DNA of 64,000 bases, taken from assembly GCA_045629065.1 (NCBI GenBank), contig JAZQQK010000021.1:100611-164610 (forward strand). Reading direction: 5' to 3'. Under the pieces are notes generated by a model that had not been told where the DNA came from, ran no database searches, and was given only the letters and a program-made list of their open reading frames with translations. Source of the DNA: JAKSSM01 sp045629065. Lineage in GTDB: Bacteria; Bacillota; Clostridia; Peptostreptococcales; Anaerovoracaceae. The position numbers and the translations under genes are program-made. Each line of letters begins with the position of its first letter. Position 1 is the stretch's first letter. Below, piece by piece: positions 34,386-42,280 of the stretch.

Positions 34386-35917
34386 TAGTTCTCCTCCTTT
34401 CCACCGAGCTTAGTCATTAGAAGGCCGAGCTCTTCTTTTGTAGTTTTACGAGCATCCACAAGACCGGATACCTTGCCATCGCAAAGTACAAGAATCTTGT
34501 CACAGAGTGCAAGCAAAACGTCTAAGTCTTCGCCTACGAAAATTACGGCTGTGCCTACCATCTTTTGGTCGGCCATCAAGTTGTAAATTACGTAAGATGT
34601 GTTGATATCGAGGCCTCTTACAGCATACGCGCTCATTAGAACGGATGGGCGGGATGCAATTTCACGACCTACTAAAACTTTCTGAACGTTACCGCCGGAA
34701 AGCTTTCTAACCGGATAATTTATAGAAGGAGTAACTACTTCTAAGTAGTCATAAATTTGCTTTGCTAACTTTTCGGGTTCTTTCTTATCTACGAAAATAC
34801 CCTTACCTTTGTTCCATGATCTTAAGAGCATATTTCCTGTCATGCCCATGCCGCCGACAAGACCCATGCCTAATCTATCCTCTGGTACGAAGGCGAGCGC
34901 TACACCCGCATCCTTGATCTCCATAGGAGTCTTTCCTACGAGCTCTTCTGGGGCCTTTCCCTCTGGGCTGTAGATGATGGAACCCTTTTCAATGTGGCGA
35001 AGTCCAGAAATCGCTTCTAAGAGTTCTTTCTGGCCTGAACCTGCGATACCTGCAATACCTAAAATTTCGCCGCTATAAGCGATAAAACCTACATTGTCGA
35101 GCTTTGTTACACCCTCGCTATCTCTAACCGTTAAACCGGCGATTGTGAGTCGAGGCTTAGGGTCTACAGGATCGTGCCTGTCTATGTTAAGTGAAACCTT
35201 GCGACCTACCATCATTTCGGTTAAGGCCTGCTCATTTGTTTCATTCGTTCTTACTGTCTTGATGTGCTCACCCTTACGAAGTACTGCAACCACATCGGAG
35301 ATTTCCATAACCTCGTTGAGCTTGTGAGTGATGATGATGATGGATTTGCCATCCTCTCTCATCGCACGGAGAACGTCGAAAAGTTTCTTTGTCTCCTGAG
35401 GTGTAAGCACTGCTGTTGGCTCGTCGAGGATTAAAATATCTGCGCCTCTATAGAGCACCTTAATGATTTCTACTGTCTGTTTTTCTGATACAGACATTTC
35501 GTAAATTTTCTTGTCTGGGTCAATCTCGAAACCGTACTTCTCTGAGATTTCTTTAACCTTCTTAGATACTTCTTTGCGGTCGAGTTTGCCTTTTTCTTCA
35601 AGTCCAAGAATGATATTTTCAGCAGCCGTAAACACGTCTACTAGCATGAAGTGCTGGTGAATCATACCAATCTTGTGGTCGAACGCATCTTTTGGTGATT
35701 TGATGATCACTGGTTCGCCGTTAAGCAAAATTTCGCCCTCATCAGGAAAATATATTCCTGCGAGCATGTTCATAAGTGTAGTTTTGCCGGAGCCGTTCTC
35801 TCCTAAGAGGGACATAATTACACCTTTATCGAGATAAAGGTTAACGTTGTTGTTCGCAACTACCGAACCAAAACGTTTCGTTATGCCTCTGAATTCTACT
35901 GCATGGACATTTTCCAC
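34385..35917 (-). CDS. Two-domain ABC ATPase of the BMP-type importer
   Basis: A 510-residue protein with two nucleotide-binding domains. NBD1 has GENGSGKTTL, an unusual signature MSVSEKQTVEI and ILILDEPTAVL. NBD2 has GIAGSGQKELL, LSGGNVQKVLV as signature, and a Walker B reading VLMSAYAVRGLD, lacking the usual acidic-Pro-Thr pattern. Unequal NBDs are normal in this family, but NBD1's signature and NBD2's Walker B look more degenerate than in NupO-like relatives. It powers the NupP/NupQ-like permeases. AAGGAG precedes the ATG. Confidence 0.92.
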   Translation of the reverse strand: MENVHAVEFRGITKRFGSVVANNNVNLYLDKGVIMSLLGENGSGKTTLMNMLAGIYFPDEGEILLNGEPVIIKSPKDAFDHKIGMIHQHFMLVDVFTAAENIILGLEEKGKLDRKEVSKKVKEISEKYGFEIDPDKKIYEMSVSEKQTVEIIKVLYRGADILILDEPTAVLTPQETKKLFDVLRAMREDGKSIIIITHKLNEVMEISDVVAVLRKGEHIKTVRTNETNEQALTEMMVGRKVSLNIDRHDPVDPKPRLTIAGLTVRDSEGVTKLDNVGFIAYSGEILGIAGIAGSGQKELLEAISGLRHIEKGSIIYSPEGKAPEELVGKTPMEIKDAGVALAFVPEDRLGMGLVGGMGMTGNMLLRSWNKGKGIFVDKKEPEKLAKQIYDYLEVVTPSINYPVRKLSGGNVQKVLVGREIASRPSVLMSAYAVRGLDINTSYVIYNLMADQKMVGTAVIFVGEDLDVLLALCDKILVLCDGKVSGLVDARKTTKEELGLLMTKLGGKEEN

Positions 35918-36003
35918 TGATTTTCTCCTTCTTTTTTCGTGGGAAAGTAGTTTTTCATGTCGCGCTTAATAAGATTTTGCGCTTTCCCTATATAAAACAA
36001 AAT

Positions 36004-36030
36004 CCGAAAGGGGAACTAGTCCCCTTTCGG
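36004..36030 (-). terminator. Terminator inside the BMP importer operon
   Basis: CCGAAAGGGG (36004-36013) and CCCCTTTCGG (36021-36030) make a 10-bp stem with an ACTAGT loop. On the minus strand it is followed by ATTTTG and lies between the BMP lipoprotein and ATPase genes. It probably lets more binding protein than transporter be made. Confidence 0.75.
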
Positions 36031-36062
36031 TCTATTATATCACATTATCAAATTGATTTGTA

Positions 36063-37277
36063 TTAGTAAGCTTCGTTAACAAGAGTGATTCCATCGATTC
36101 TTAATGCGAAGTATGGAGCTGACTGGAACCAGGATTCGTGGAATGCACCATCGAATACTGCTTCTTCTGTATCTGCTGTGAAGTCGCCATCCATATCAAG
36201 TGCGAAGCAGCTTGTAACCTTCTGTCCGCCAACTGTGAATGTGTCTGTATCGAATACTTGAAGTGTTCCGTCTATGATTGCCTTCTTAGCAGCGTCGATC
36301 TTTTCCTGAGTTCCTGCTGCAGCAACCTTTGTGTTTAATTGAGTTAAGCAAACTTCGTCAGTTGCAAGACCGTGTCTATAGTAGTCTTGTTCGAACTTTT
36401 CACCGTTGATAGCAGCCTTGATGAGCTTTACATAGTACTTTGTCCAGTCGATTCTGGAAGAAATGATGGAAGCGTTAGGAGCAACGTCTGAACCTGACAT
36501 GTCGATGTTGTAACCTACGTGGAATACGCCGTTAGCTTCAGCTGTTGTAGCTGGAGTAGTGGAGTCGGAGTGTTGTGAAATGAGGATTGCACCCTTATCG
36601 ATTAAGTCTTGAGCTGCCTGAGCTTCGAGCTTAGGATCTCCCCAGTCGCCTATAAACTGTACAAGCATTGTAGTGTCTGGGCAAACTGATCTAGCGCCAA
36701 GGAAAAATGCAGTGTAACCAGAGATTACTTCTGCGAATGTGTATGCGCCTACATAACCAATAACAGCTTCATTAGCCTTGATAGTTCCGTTGTCAATCAT
36801 TTCTTGGAGCTTGCAACCAGCAGCGATACCTGCTAAATATCTAGCTTCGTAGATTGAAGGAAATGCGTTTACTGTATTGTCTAAATCGTCCTTCCAGGAA
36901 CCTTCGTTAGTGGAGCCTACGAAAATAGTGTCTTCGTAATCACCTGCTACTGTGAGCATTGCAGGTTCTTGGCCGTAGGAGTTGCAAACAACTGCTACGC
37001 AGCCGTCATCAGCGAGTTCTGTGCAGTAGTCTGCAACATCAACTGCTTCGTTATATTTATATACCCATTCGATGTTGATACCTTCTTTAGCGAGTTCTGC
37101 CTTAGCAGCATCTGCAGCCATGTAGAAGTTTCTGTCGTATGCTTCGTTTTCGTCTCCGATACAAACCATACCTACTTTATAAACTTGATTTTGTGGTTCT
37201 TCTTGTCCCTGTTCGCCACAAGCAAACATTGTGAATACCATTGCAAGTGCGAGAACAATTACTAATACTTTTTTCAT
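36063..37277 (-). CDS. BMP-family substrate-binding lipoprotein
   Basis: A 404-residue lipoprotein with a lipobox ending FAC near residue 20 and a BMP (Bmp/Med) periplasmic-binding-like fold; KVGMVCIGDENEAYDRNF and IGYVGAYTFAEVISGYTAFFLGAR are recognisable. It would capture a nucleoside or purine outside the membrane for the adjacent importer. Upstream promoter TTGCAC-16-TATAAT (37394 to 37367). Confidence 0.92.
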   Translation of the reverse strand: MKKVLVIVLALAMVFTMFACGEQGQEEPQNQVYKVGMVCIGDENEAYDRNFYMAADAAKAELAKEGINIEWVYKYNEAVDVADYCTELADDGCVAVVCNSYGQEPAMLTVAGDYEDTIFVGSTNEGSWKDDLDNTVNAFPSIYEARYLAGIAAGCKLQEMIDNGTIKANEAVIGYVGAYTFAEVISGYTAFFLGARSVCPDTTMLVQFIGDWGDPKLEAQAAQDLIDKGAILISQHSDSTTPATTAEANGVFHVGYNIDMSGSDVAPNASIISSRIDWTKYYVKLIKAAINGEKFEQDYYRHGLATDEVCLTQLNTKVAAAGTQEKIDAAKKAIIDGTLQVFDTDTFTVGGQKVTSCFALDMDGDFTADTEEAVFDGAFHESWFQSAPYFALRIDGITLVNEAY

Positions 37278-37366
37278 TTGATTTTCTCTCCTTTTAATAA
37301 TGTGTGAAATTCGCTTTTTTCACTCTTTCGAGCAAAATATATGTTTTGCAAAATGAATATACTATA

Positions 37367-37394
37367 ATTATACCCGTCAAAATCCCCTGTGCAA
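37367..37394 (-). promoter_or_regulatory. Promoter of the BMP importer operon
   Basis: On the minus strand TTGCAC (37394-37389) and TATAAT (37372-37367) with a 16-bp spacer, about 90 bp ahead of the ATG. I see no purine riboswitch core in the short leader. Confidence 0.65.
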
Positions 37395-37438
37395 TAGATT
37401 GTACGGATATTTTCGATATATTTTTTATATAAAAAATA

Positions 37439-37464
37439 GAACGTTCGGACATTACCGAACGTTC
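37439..37464 (-). terminator. Terminator of the LuxR-linked minus-strand cluster
   Basis: GAACGTTCGG and CCGAACGTTC form a perfect 10-bp stem with a six-base loop, followed on the minus strand by TATTTTTTAT. Confidence 0.85.
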
Positions 37465-37553
37465 CATAAAATAATTTTGTTATAATTCGTAAATGTGTAA
37501 AATGCTTCAGTCACATCCACGTCCTATCAGATATTTTGTCAGTATAAACTGTC

Positions 37554-38468
37554 CTATCTGACCATTACTGATCCGTTTTCGGGATCATAGATATTGTCTG
37601 CTGAATCATAGTCGAATTGCTGACCCATATATCCGTTTGCATCGCAGCCATTGTCAAAATAGATATCTGTGCCTGTGAGGTATGAGTTACGTTCATCGAT
37701 CAAGAAATCGAATACGAATGCAACCTCTTCAGGTCTGCCTGCTCGTCCGAACGCTGACCATGACATCTGCTGGTTGATCTTTTGATCTGGATCTTCACCG
37801 CTGATTACGTAGTCATCAACCGTTCTTGGAGTACGCACGAATCCTATTGAAACAGTATTGATACGAATGCCCTTTTTTCTGCCAAAGCTATATGCCGCCT
37901 TACGTGTAAACCAATAAGCGAATGATCTACCATAGCAATATGCCATCTGAGCAGCCGCTGTATCGTCGCCAAAATCACCGAGATACTCAGTAAAGTCATC
38001 ATAGAACTTTTGCTTATCAGTAAGCGCAGTCTCGAAAATATCCATTGGCAATGAATCTTCATCAAAGAAATGACCTGCGCAGGAGCAAATATTCATGATA
38101 GAAGCCCCTGGGCCCATTACTTCAAAGAAGCATTCGTCGATATTCATCATACCTATGCAGTCTACAGCAACAATGTCCTTATAGTATGCAACAGCAGGAG
38201 TAAGTCCGGCGAGCTGAATTACGCCCTGAACTGTACCCATTGAAGCCGCTTTCTCGGCGAGAGCTTTGCACTGCGAACGAACTGAAGTGTCGCAAACCAT
38301 GCCTGCAACTTCATATCCCTTCTCTGTGAGTTCCTTTACACGGGCATCCAGTTTTTCCTGGCTTACGTCTGCCATCAAAACTTTATACTTTTCAACCATT
38401 TGGTTGACAGCAGCTGATCCTATGCCACCTGTGGCGCCTGTGATGACGCATACTTTTTTATCAGACAT
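37554..38468 (-). CDS. Divergent short-chain dehydrogenase (YxxxR active site)
   Basis: A 304-residue SDR with a TGATGGIG cofactor motif at residues 10-17 and the SDR core (NICSCAGHF for the catalytic Ser, about residue 129). Between them and the active site is an insertion of about 40 residues, as in 3-alpha-hydroxysteroid dehydrogenase/carbonyl reductase relatives. Where the family has YxxxK the sequence reads Y177-CYG-R181, so Arg takes the place of Lys. It could be a modified reductase or a non-canonical one. It is the last gene of a cluster with a PanB-like protein (4 bp upstream). Confidence 0.8.
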   Translation of the reverse strand: MSDKKVCVITGATGGIGSAAVNQMVEKYKVLMADVSQEKLDARVKELTEKGYEVAGMVCDTSVRSQCKALAEKAASMGTVQGVIQLAGLTPAVAYYKDIVAVDCIGMMNIDECFFEVMGPGASIMNICSCAGHFFDEDSLPMDIFETALTDKQKFYDDFTEYLGDFGDDTAAAQMAYCYGRSFAYWFTRKAAYSFGRKKGIRINTVSIGFVRTPRTVDDYVISGEDPDQKINQQMSWSAFGRAGRPEEVAFVFDFLIDERNSYLTGTDIYFDNGCDANGYMGQQFDYDSADNIYDPENGSVMVR

Positions 38469-38472
38469 ATCT

Positions 38473-39327
38473 CTAGAAATTGTCGAGAGCCTTTTGGAAC
38501 TTCTCGTATTCTACTGGATCCATGTGGAAACCATGCTTGTCTTCTGGATATGCGCCTGAGCGTACATCCTCTGCCCACTGCATGTAAGCTTCGCAAGCGA
38601 ATGGGAAGAATTCTGCATAAACCTTTGCGTGAGTTGCGAATGTAGGCATCATTCCGAATGTATCGAAGTCTACCATTTCAGAACCGTCAGCAGCGCCGCC
38701 GGCAGCGATTGAAATTACAGGAACTCTTAACTTCTTTGCGATAGCGTTAGTTACTTCGATAGGAGTTAATTCGATAGTCATACATCCCATACCGTTTTCT
38801 TGGTATTCGTAGCCCATCTTGAATACTTCCATAGCGGATTCAGCAGTCTTGCCTAATCTCTTGTAACCGCCTTGCTTTACTGTCTGCCAACCGGATAATG
38901 CTCCGATGTGACCGAAGAGTGGAAGATAGTAATCAGACATGTGCTTAACTCTCTCGTTTGTAATGCCCATTGTTAAAAGGGAATCAGCACCGCAGTTCAT
39001 GTACATTGAACCATTGTAGAGTGCATCTCTGTCGGATGCGTATGTAGGTGTCTGCATATAGAAATTGATGTGAATTGTGTGAGTGTTGTTGTGAACAGTT
39101 TTGATCCACCAAGGTGCAATCTTAATCTGCATTTCTGGGTCGGAACCATCTCCAGGAACTGTAAGTCTGCAAATATCTATGTCGCACATATCAGCAGCCA
39201 TAGTAAAGAAATAGTCACGGTTGCCTGGGCACATCTGTACGATCTTAGTGCCTTCATTTTTACATTTTTGAAGGTATGCAAGGGATTTTCTTTCCTTGGA
39301 TACTCTTGAGCTTTTTACTTCTGCCAT
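38473..39327 (-). CDS. PanB-like ketopantoate hydroxymethyltransferase homologue with altered metal site
   Basis: A 284-residue TIM-barrel protein of the PanB family. It retains the GHIG (139-142), GGYKRLGKT (153-161), the catalytic Glu in TIELTP (E186) and the IAAGGAADG (208-215) blocks. It lacks the others: the first metal Asp region reads PGDGSD (58-63), the DMPF metal Asp has become NFYMQTP (88-94) and the KLEGG Lys and Glu are replaced by LLTMG (117-121). It is unlikely to be an ordinary panB, and panC/panD are not near. A different aldol-type reaction on a related 2-oxo acid is a plausible guess. The 76-residue gene is 35 bp upstream and the SDR 4 bp downstream. Confidence 0.75.
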   Translation of the reverse strand: MAEVKSSRVSKERKSLAYLQKCKNEGTKIVQMCPGNRDYFFTMAADMCDIDICRLTVPGDGSDPEMQIKIAPWWIKTVHNNTHTIHINFYMQTPTYASDRDALYNGSMYMNCGADSLLTMGITNERVKHMSDYYLPLFGHIGALSGWQTVKQGGYKRLGKTAESAMEVFKMGYEYQENGMGCMTIELTPIEVTNAIAKKLRVPVISIAAGGAADGSEMVDFDTFGMMPTFATHAKVYAEFFPFACEAYMQWAEDVRSGAYPEDKHGFHMDPVEYEKFQKALDNF

Positions 39328-39362
39328 TATTAAATCCTCCTTAAATAAGTTCGCTTTAGAGA

Positions 39363-39593
39363 TTAGAGACCCTTTTCTCCGAGTTCATCTAAACCCTTAA
39401 GGATAGCTTCTACAGCATCCTTAGGAAGTCCTACTTGAGGGAACTTAAGTAACATACCAATCTTCATGCCCATAACAGGACCGAGTTGGGAAGCCTTTTC
39501 CTCTACGAAATTAGGGAAGTACTTTTCGATAACTTCTACTGCCTCTGGAACTGCGAGGCAATCTCTTAATTTTGAATTTCTGCTGATAGCCAT
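39363..39593 (-). CDS. 76-residue helical protein of the LuxR-linked cluster
   Basis: Small soluble protein with no known domain. It reads as helices with a central FPNFVEEKASQLG ... MKIGMLLKFPQVGLP and an ILKGLDEL C terminus. ATG has AAGGAGG at a good distance. It lies between the second SDR and PanB-like gene, so it may be an accessory subunit or scaffold for these enzymes. Function unknown. Confidence 0.7.
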   Translation of the reverse strand: MAISRNSKLRDCLAVPEAVEVIEKYFPNFVEEKASQLGPVMGMKIGMLLKFPQVGLPKDAVEAILKGLDELGEKGL

Positions 39594-39682
39594 AGTTTTT
39601 CCTCCTTAATACTATATACTTTCTGCACAAAGCACCACGCGAGTGGCACCATACTAATCAGTGTTGATAAAATTATATTGAT

Positions 39683-39708
39683 TTTGTCCGAATATCGAAA
39701 TGGACAAA
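39683..39708. promoter_or_regulatory. Inverted repeat ahead of the 76-residue gene
   Basis: TTTGTCC and GGACAAA are separated by 12 bp, in a 136-bp gap between the first SDR gene and the 76-residue gene. It could be an operator for a second promoter (a minus-strand TATAAT follows it). Confidence 0.4.
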
Positions 39709-39729
39709 TTTATCCATCTTCTATCTATA

Positions 39730-40545
39730 TTATCTGGATAAGCAAACGCCGCTGTCGATAACGCAAGAGTTACCATTCATGAAAGTGGATTCGTCGGATG
39801 CAAGATATACTGCGAGCGGGCTGATTTGCTCAGGGAAACCAATCATGCCACCAGTCCACTTCCAACCGTCTGAATTGTAGCCGGATCCTTGGTGAACAGC
39901 TGATCCCTTTGGATTATAAACAGGGAAAGTATCCGTGATGTTAGTAAGAATCGGACCAGGGCAAATAGAATTGCATCTGATGCCGTCTCTATAATATTCG
40001 AATGCGATTGCTTTCATGAGCGCATTCGCACCTGCCTTGGACGCACTGTATGCCGGACCGCCTGTGGCAGATTCGAAAGCAGCATTGGATGTAATCATTA
40101 CGATAGATGCTGTCCATTCTTCGTCTTCCCTAGCCTTAGGAGCCATATACTGGAGTGCCGCACGAGTAACTTTCATTGAGCCTGTTAAGTTCACAGCGAG
40201 AAGCTTATCCCACATATCATTAGGCATGTCTTCTACCATCGTGAAGTCATCAGAAATACCTGCGTTATGTGAAAGGACATTCATATCTCCGAATGTATTT
40301 ACGCATAAATCTACGGCAGCTTTGCAGTCATCATCGTTCAAAATATTGCCTTTGAAAGTTGCGATGTTTTTAGCATCGATGCCCTCTGATACTGCCTCTT
40401 CTACGAACTCTTCGAGTCTTTCTCCGTTCATATCAAAAGCAACAATCTTAGCCCCTTCTCTGAGGTAATCGAGTGCGATTGACTTACCCATTCCAGAGCC
40501 GGCGCCTGTGACTAAAGCAATTTTTCCATCGAGTCTATTAGCCAT
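39730..40545 (-). CDS. Short-chain dehydrogenase/reductase
   Basis: A 271-residue classical SDR with TGAGSGMGKS cofactor motif (residues 14-23), NAG near residue 95, and a standard Ser and YSASK active site (AYSASKAGANAL, about residue 165). It is the first gene of the minus-strand cluster; GGGAGG precedes its ATG. NAD(P)-dependent oxidation or reduction of an unidentified alcohol or ketone is expected. It is separated by 136 bp with an inverted repeat from the next gene. Confidence 0.9.
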   Translation of the reverse strand: MANRLDGKIALVTGAGSGMGKSIALDYLREGAKIVAFDMNGERLEEFVEEAVSEGIDAKNIATFKGNILNDDDCKAAVDLCVNTFGDMNVLSHNAGISDDFTMVEDMPNDMWDKLLAVNLTGSMKVTRAALQYMAPKAREDEEWTASIVMITSNAAFESATGGPAYSASKAGANALMKAIAFEYYRDGIRCNSICPGPILTNITDTFPVYNPKGSAVHQGSGYNSDGWKWTGGMIGFPEQISPLAVYLASDESTFMNGNSCVIDSGVCLSR

Positions 40546-40573
40546 TTTATTTCCTCCCTTAACATATAATCGA

Positions 40574-40597
40574 TTAGTGTATATTTAACGACACTAA
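40574..40597. promoter_or_regulatory. Inverted repeat TTAGTGT-N10-ACACTAA
   Basis: A perfect 7-bp inverted repeat with a 10-bp spacer (40574-40580 and 40591-40597) lies just ahead of the first SDR gene, at or near its likely transcription start. Candidate operator for the divergent LuxR-type regulator. Confidence 0.45.
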
Positions 40598-40619
40598 ATT
40601 ATTCGTCCATATCATATTA

Positions 40620-40634
40620 ATGTTAAATTAACAT
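40620..40634. promoter_or_regulatory. Palindrome ATGTTAA-A-TTAACAT
   Basis: A 15-bp perfect palindrome between the divergent SDR and LuxR genes. A minus-strand TTAACA at the edge of it has AATAAT 17 bp downstream and could be the SDR -35, so a regulator bound here would affect the SDR promoter. Confidence 0.4.
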
Positions 40635-40690
40635 ATACTATAAATATATAGATAAAATTACCCATTTTTACTTAAGATTAAGGCTTTTGC

Positions 40691-40707
40691 TTGATTTAAA
40701 AAATCAA
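40691..40707. promoter_or_regulatory. Palindrome TTGATTT-AAA-AAATCAA
   Basis: A 17-bp inverted repeat in the same intergenic region, nearer to the LuxR gene. It could be an autoregulatory site. Confidence 0.35.
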
Positions 40708-40778
40708 ATCGAATAAGATAAAATTGATAGGTATATGCAGTTAATGGCGCATTGCTTGCGCGAAAAGCAGGTGGAACC

Positions 40779-41576
40779 ATGAAAAAAACAAACTTTACAG
40801 ACATATATCCGGATAAGTTAGACTACGAAGTTCTATTAGATGTGGTGCAAAGTTGCGGCAAGGCACACAATCCACGTTCTTTTGCGATAGACATTCTTCA
40901 CCACATTAATAAAATCGCCCCTTTCGATCAGGGTATGGCTATGTTTATCGACGGCAATAAAAAACTCGTCGGTCAATACCTGCGTGGTGTTGATGACAAG
41001 TCCTTTAAAACCTATACGGAGCATTACTCTGAAGCGGAGAATAAAAAGTACAGCTATGCTAAAGATGTCCGCGAAAATCCAAACGCCCCTACCATAAACG
41101 TGCATGCCTGGGAAAAGGAAAAGCCCGGCGAATTCGTAGATGACTATATATACGCTCGCGGTCTCAAATACAGCTGCGGCTTTGCTCTCTATGACCTTCA
41201 CGGTAATTACAGACTTATTTTTAGTTTGGACAGGCTAAAAGAAGAGCCATTCTCCAACAAAGAGCTCTATAATCTGCAGCAAGCCGTATTCATGCTGAAT
41301 GACCTCCATAAAAATTTCTACTATGTGGGGGCATCTCTTAAAAAGGTTAAGCAAAAGACATGGGCAAAGGCTAAACTTACCGCCCGTGAAATCGAAGTTG
41401 TCGATCTGATGGCACAGGGAATCTCCCCTGCTAACATCTCACGGATTTTATATATTTCTCTTTCGACAACATATAAACATATCGCTCATATCTATGACAA
41501 AATGTCCGTCTCATCTCAGCAGGAGCTCCTGGTAAAACTCCTCAGAGAGCAAGAGTTGTCAGAAGACTTGGATTAA
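40779..41576 (+). CDS. LuxR-type transcriptional regulator
   Basis: A 265-residue regulator. The C-terminal 65 residues form a LuxR/GerE helix-turn-helix (LTAREIEVVDLMAQGISPANISRILYIS). The N-terminal part (about 1-180) is a GAF-like sensor without a receiver-domain Asp signature, so a ligand rather than phosphorylation is expected. The ATG at 40779 has AGGTGG five bases upstream; a TTG at 40752 opens the same frame but lacks a ribosome site. It is transcribed away from the SDR/PanB-like cluster and probably controls it. Confidence 0.9.
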   Translation: MKKTNFTDIYPDKLDYEVLLDVVQSCGKAHNPRSFAIDILHHINKIAPFDQGMAMFIDGNKKLVGQYLRGVDDKSFKTYTEHYSEAENKKYSYAKDVRENPNAPTINVHAWEKEKPGEFVDDYIYARGLKYSCGFALYDLHGNYRLIFSLDRLKEEPFSNKELYNLQQAVFMLNDLHKNFYYVGASLKKVKQKTWAKAKLTAREIEVVDLMAQGISPANISRILYISLSTTYKHIAHIYDKMSVSSQQELLVKLLREQELSEDLD

Positions 41577-41584
41577 AGGACCGA

Positions 41585-41610
41585 AAAACCACAGCGCATG
41601 CTGTGGTTTT
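41585..41610 (+). terminator. Terminator of the LuxR gene
   Basis: AAAACCACAG and CTGTGGTTTT (10 bp) with a CGCATG loop, eight bases after the stop. Confidence 0.8.
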
Positions 41611-41625
41611 AGTGTACGTAGAAGC

Positions 41626-41656
41626 AAAAGACCCGGCTGGGAAGTCGGGTCTTTTT
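41626..41656. terminator. Second, bidirectional terminator
   Basis: AAAAGACCCG and CGGGTCTTTT form a 10-bp stem with A's before and T's after. It lies between the convergent LuxR and trigger-factor-like genes and can act in both directions. Confidence 0.75.
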
Positions 41657-41765
41657 ATTATGGTGTTATGCCTTCAAAACGAAGTATCGAACTATATTAT
41701 TTTGCTCCTAAAGCATCAAGCACATCCAGCCGCCGTTTACGCCTAAGACTTTTGCTCCTTCCTCG

Positions 41766-42272
41766 CTATAAAATTGCGTTTTCATAGATCAGATCGCGCA
41801 CTTTTTCAACGAGCAAATCATGCTCGATCAGTGCAAAATCTTCACCCATAAACTTTTGCACTAATTCTATCGTCGTATTGTCCTTGGCGGCAATTCGCTC
41901 TGCTCTTTCGCGGCGTTCTTCAGGCGTCGTAGTGAGACCTTCCTGCTCGATTATGCTGTTCACGATGAGACCTACTTTATAGTCGCGAGTAACCTCTTCT
42001 TCAACGCTCTTATGAACACCCTCATAATCTATCTCAGTCATAGCAGCGGCGCCGCCGAAAATATTCTGATACTTAATGCCCTGAATCGTGCCCTTAAATA
42101 CATAATCTATCTCGCCTTTTAGGTCGTCAGGAATAACGAACTCATTGGTCTCAATGATTTTGTCAAGGATTCGGTCTGTCACTATTTCTTTGCTGCCGCG
42201 CGGATTATCCGGCTGCACGCCCTTATAATTCGTGCATACGAATGGCTTATCTTTTGTGATTTCTGCGCTCAT
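41766..42272 (-). CDS. Trigger-factor C-terminal-domain-like protein
   Basis: A 168-residue soluble protein resembling the chaperone arm domain of trigger factor: a helical GVHKSVEEEVTRDYKVGLIVNSI segment and an EQEGLTTTPEERRERAERIAAK region about residues 85-135. The ribosome-binding and PPIase domains are missing. It ends 8 bp before 5-formyl-THF cyclo-ligase begins and sits divergent from a GroEL paralogue, which hints at a protein-folding role. After its TAG the same frame stays open for 22 more codons (mostly Arg, Lys, Leu) to a TAA. Confidence 0.6.
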   Translation of the reverse strand: MSAEITKDKPFVCTNYKGVQPDNPRGSKEIVTDRILDKIIETNEFVIPDDLKGEIDYVFKGTIQGIKYQNIFGGAAAMTEIDYEGVHKSVEEEVTRDYKVGLIVNSIIEQEGLTTTPEERRERAERIAAKDNTTIELVQKFMGEDFALIEHDLLVEKVRDLIYENAIL

Positions 42273-42280
42273 AATTCCTC

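Noticed and set aside
40741..40790. GGTGGAACC ahead of the LuxR gene, resembling the T-box core
   Set aside because: No specifier loop, no terminator/antiterminator follows, and the motif lies directly at the start codon. It is just the ribosome site.
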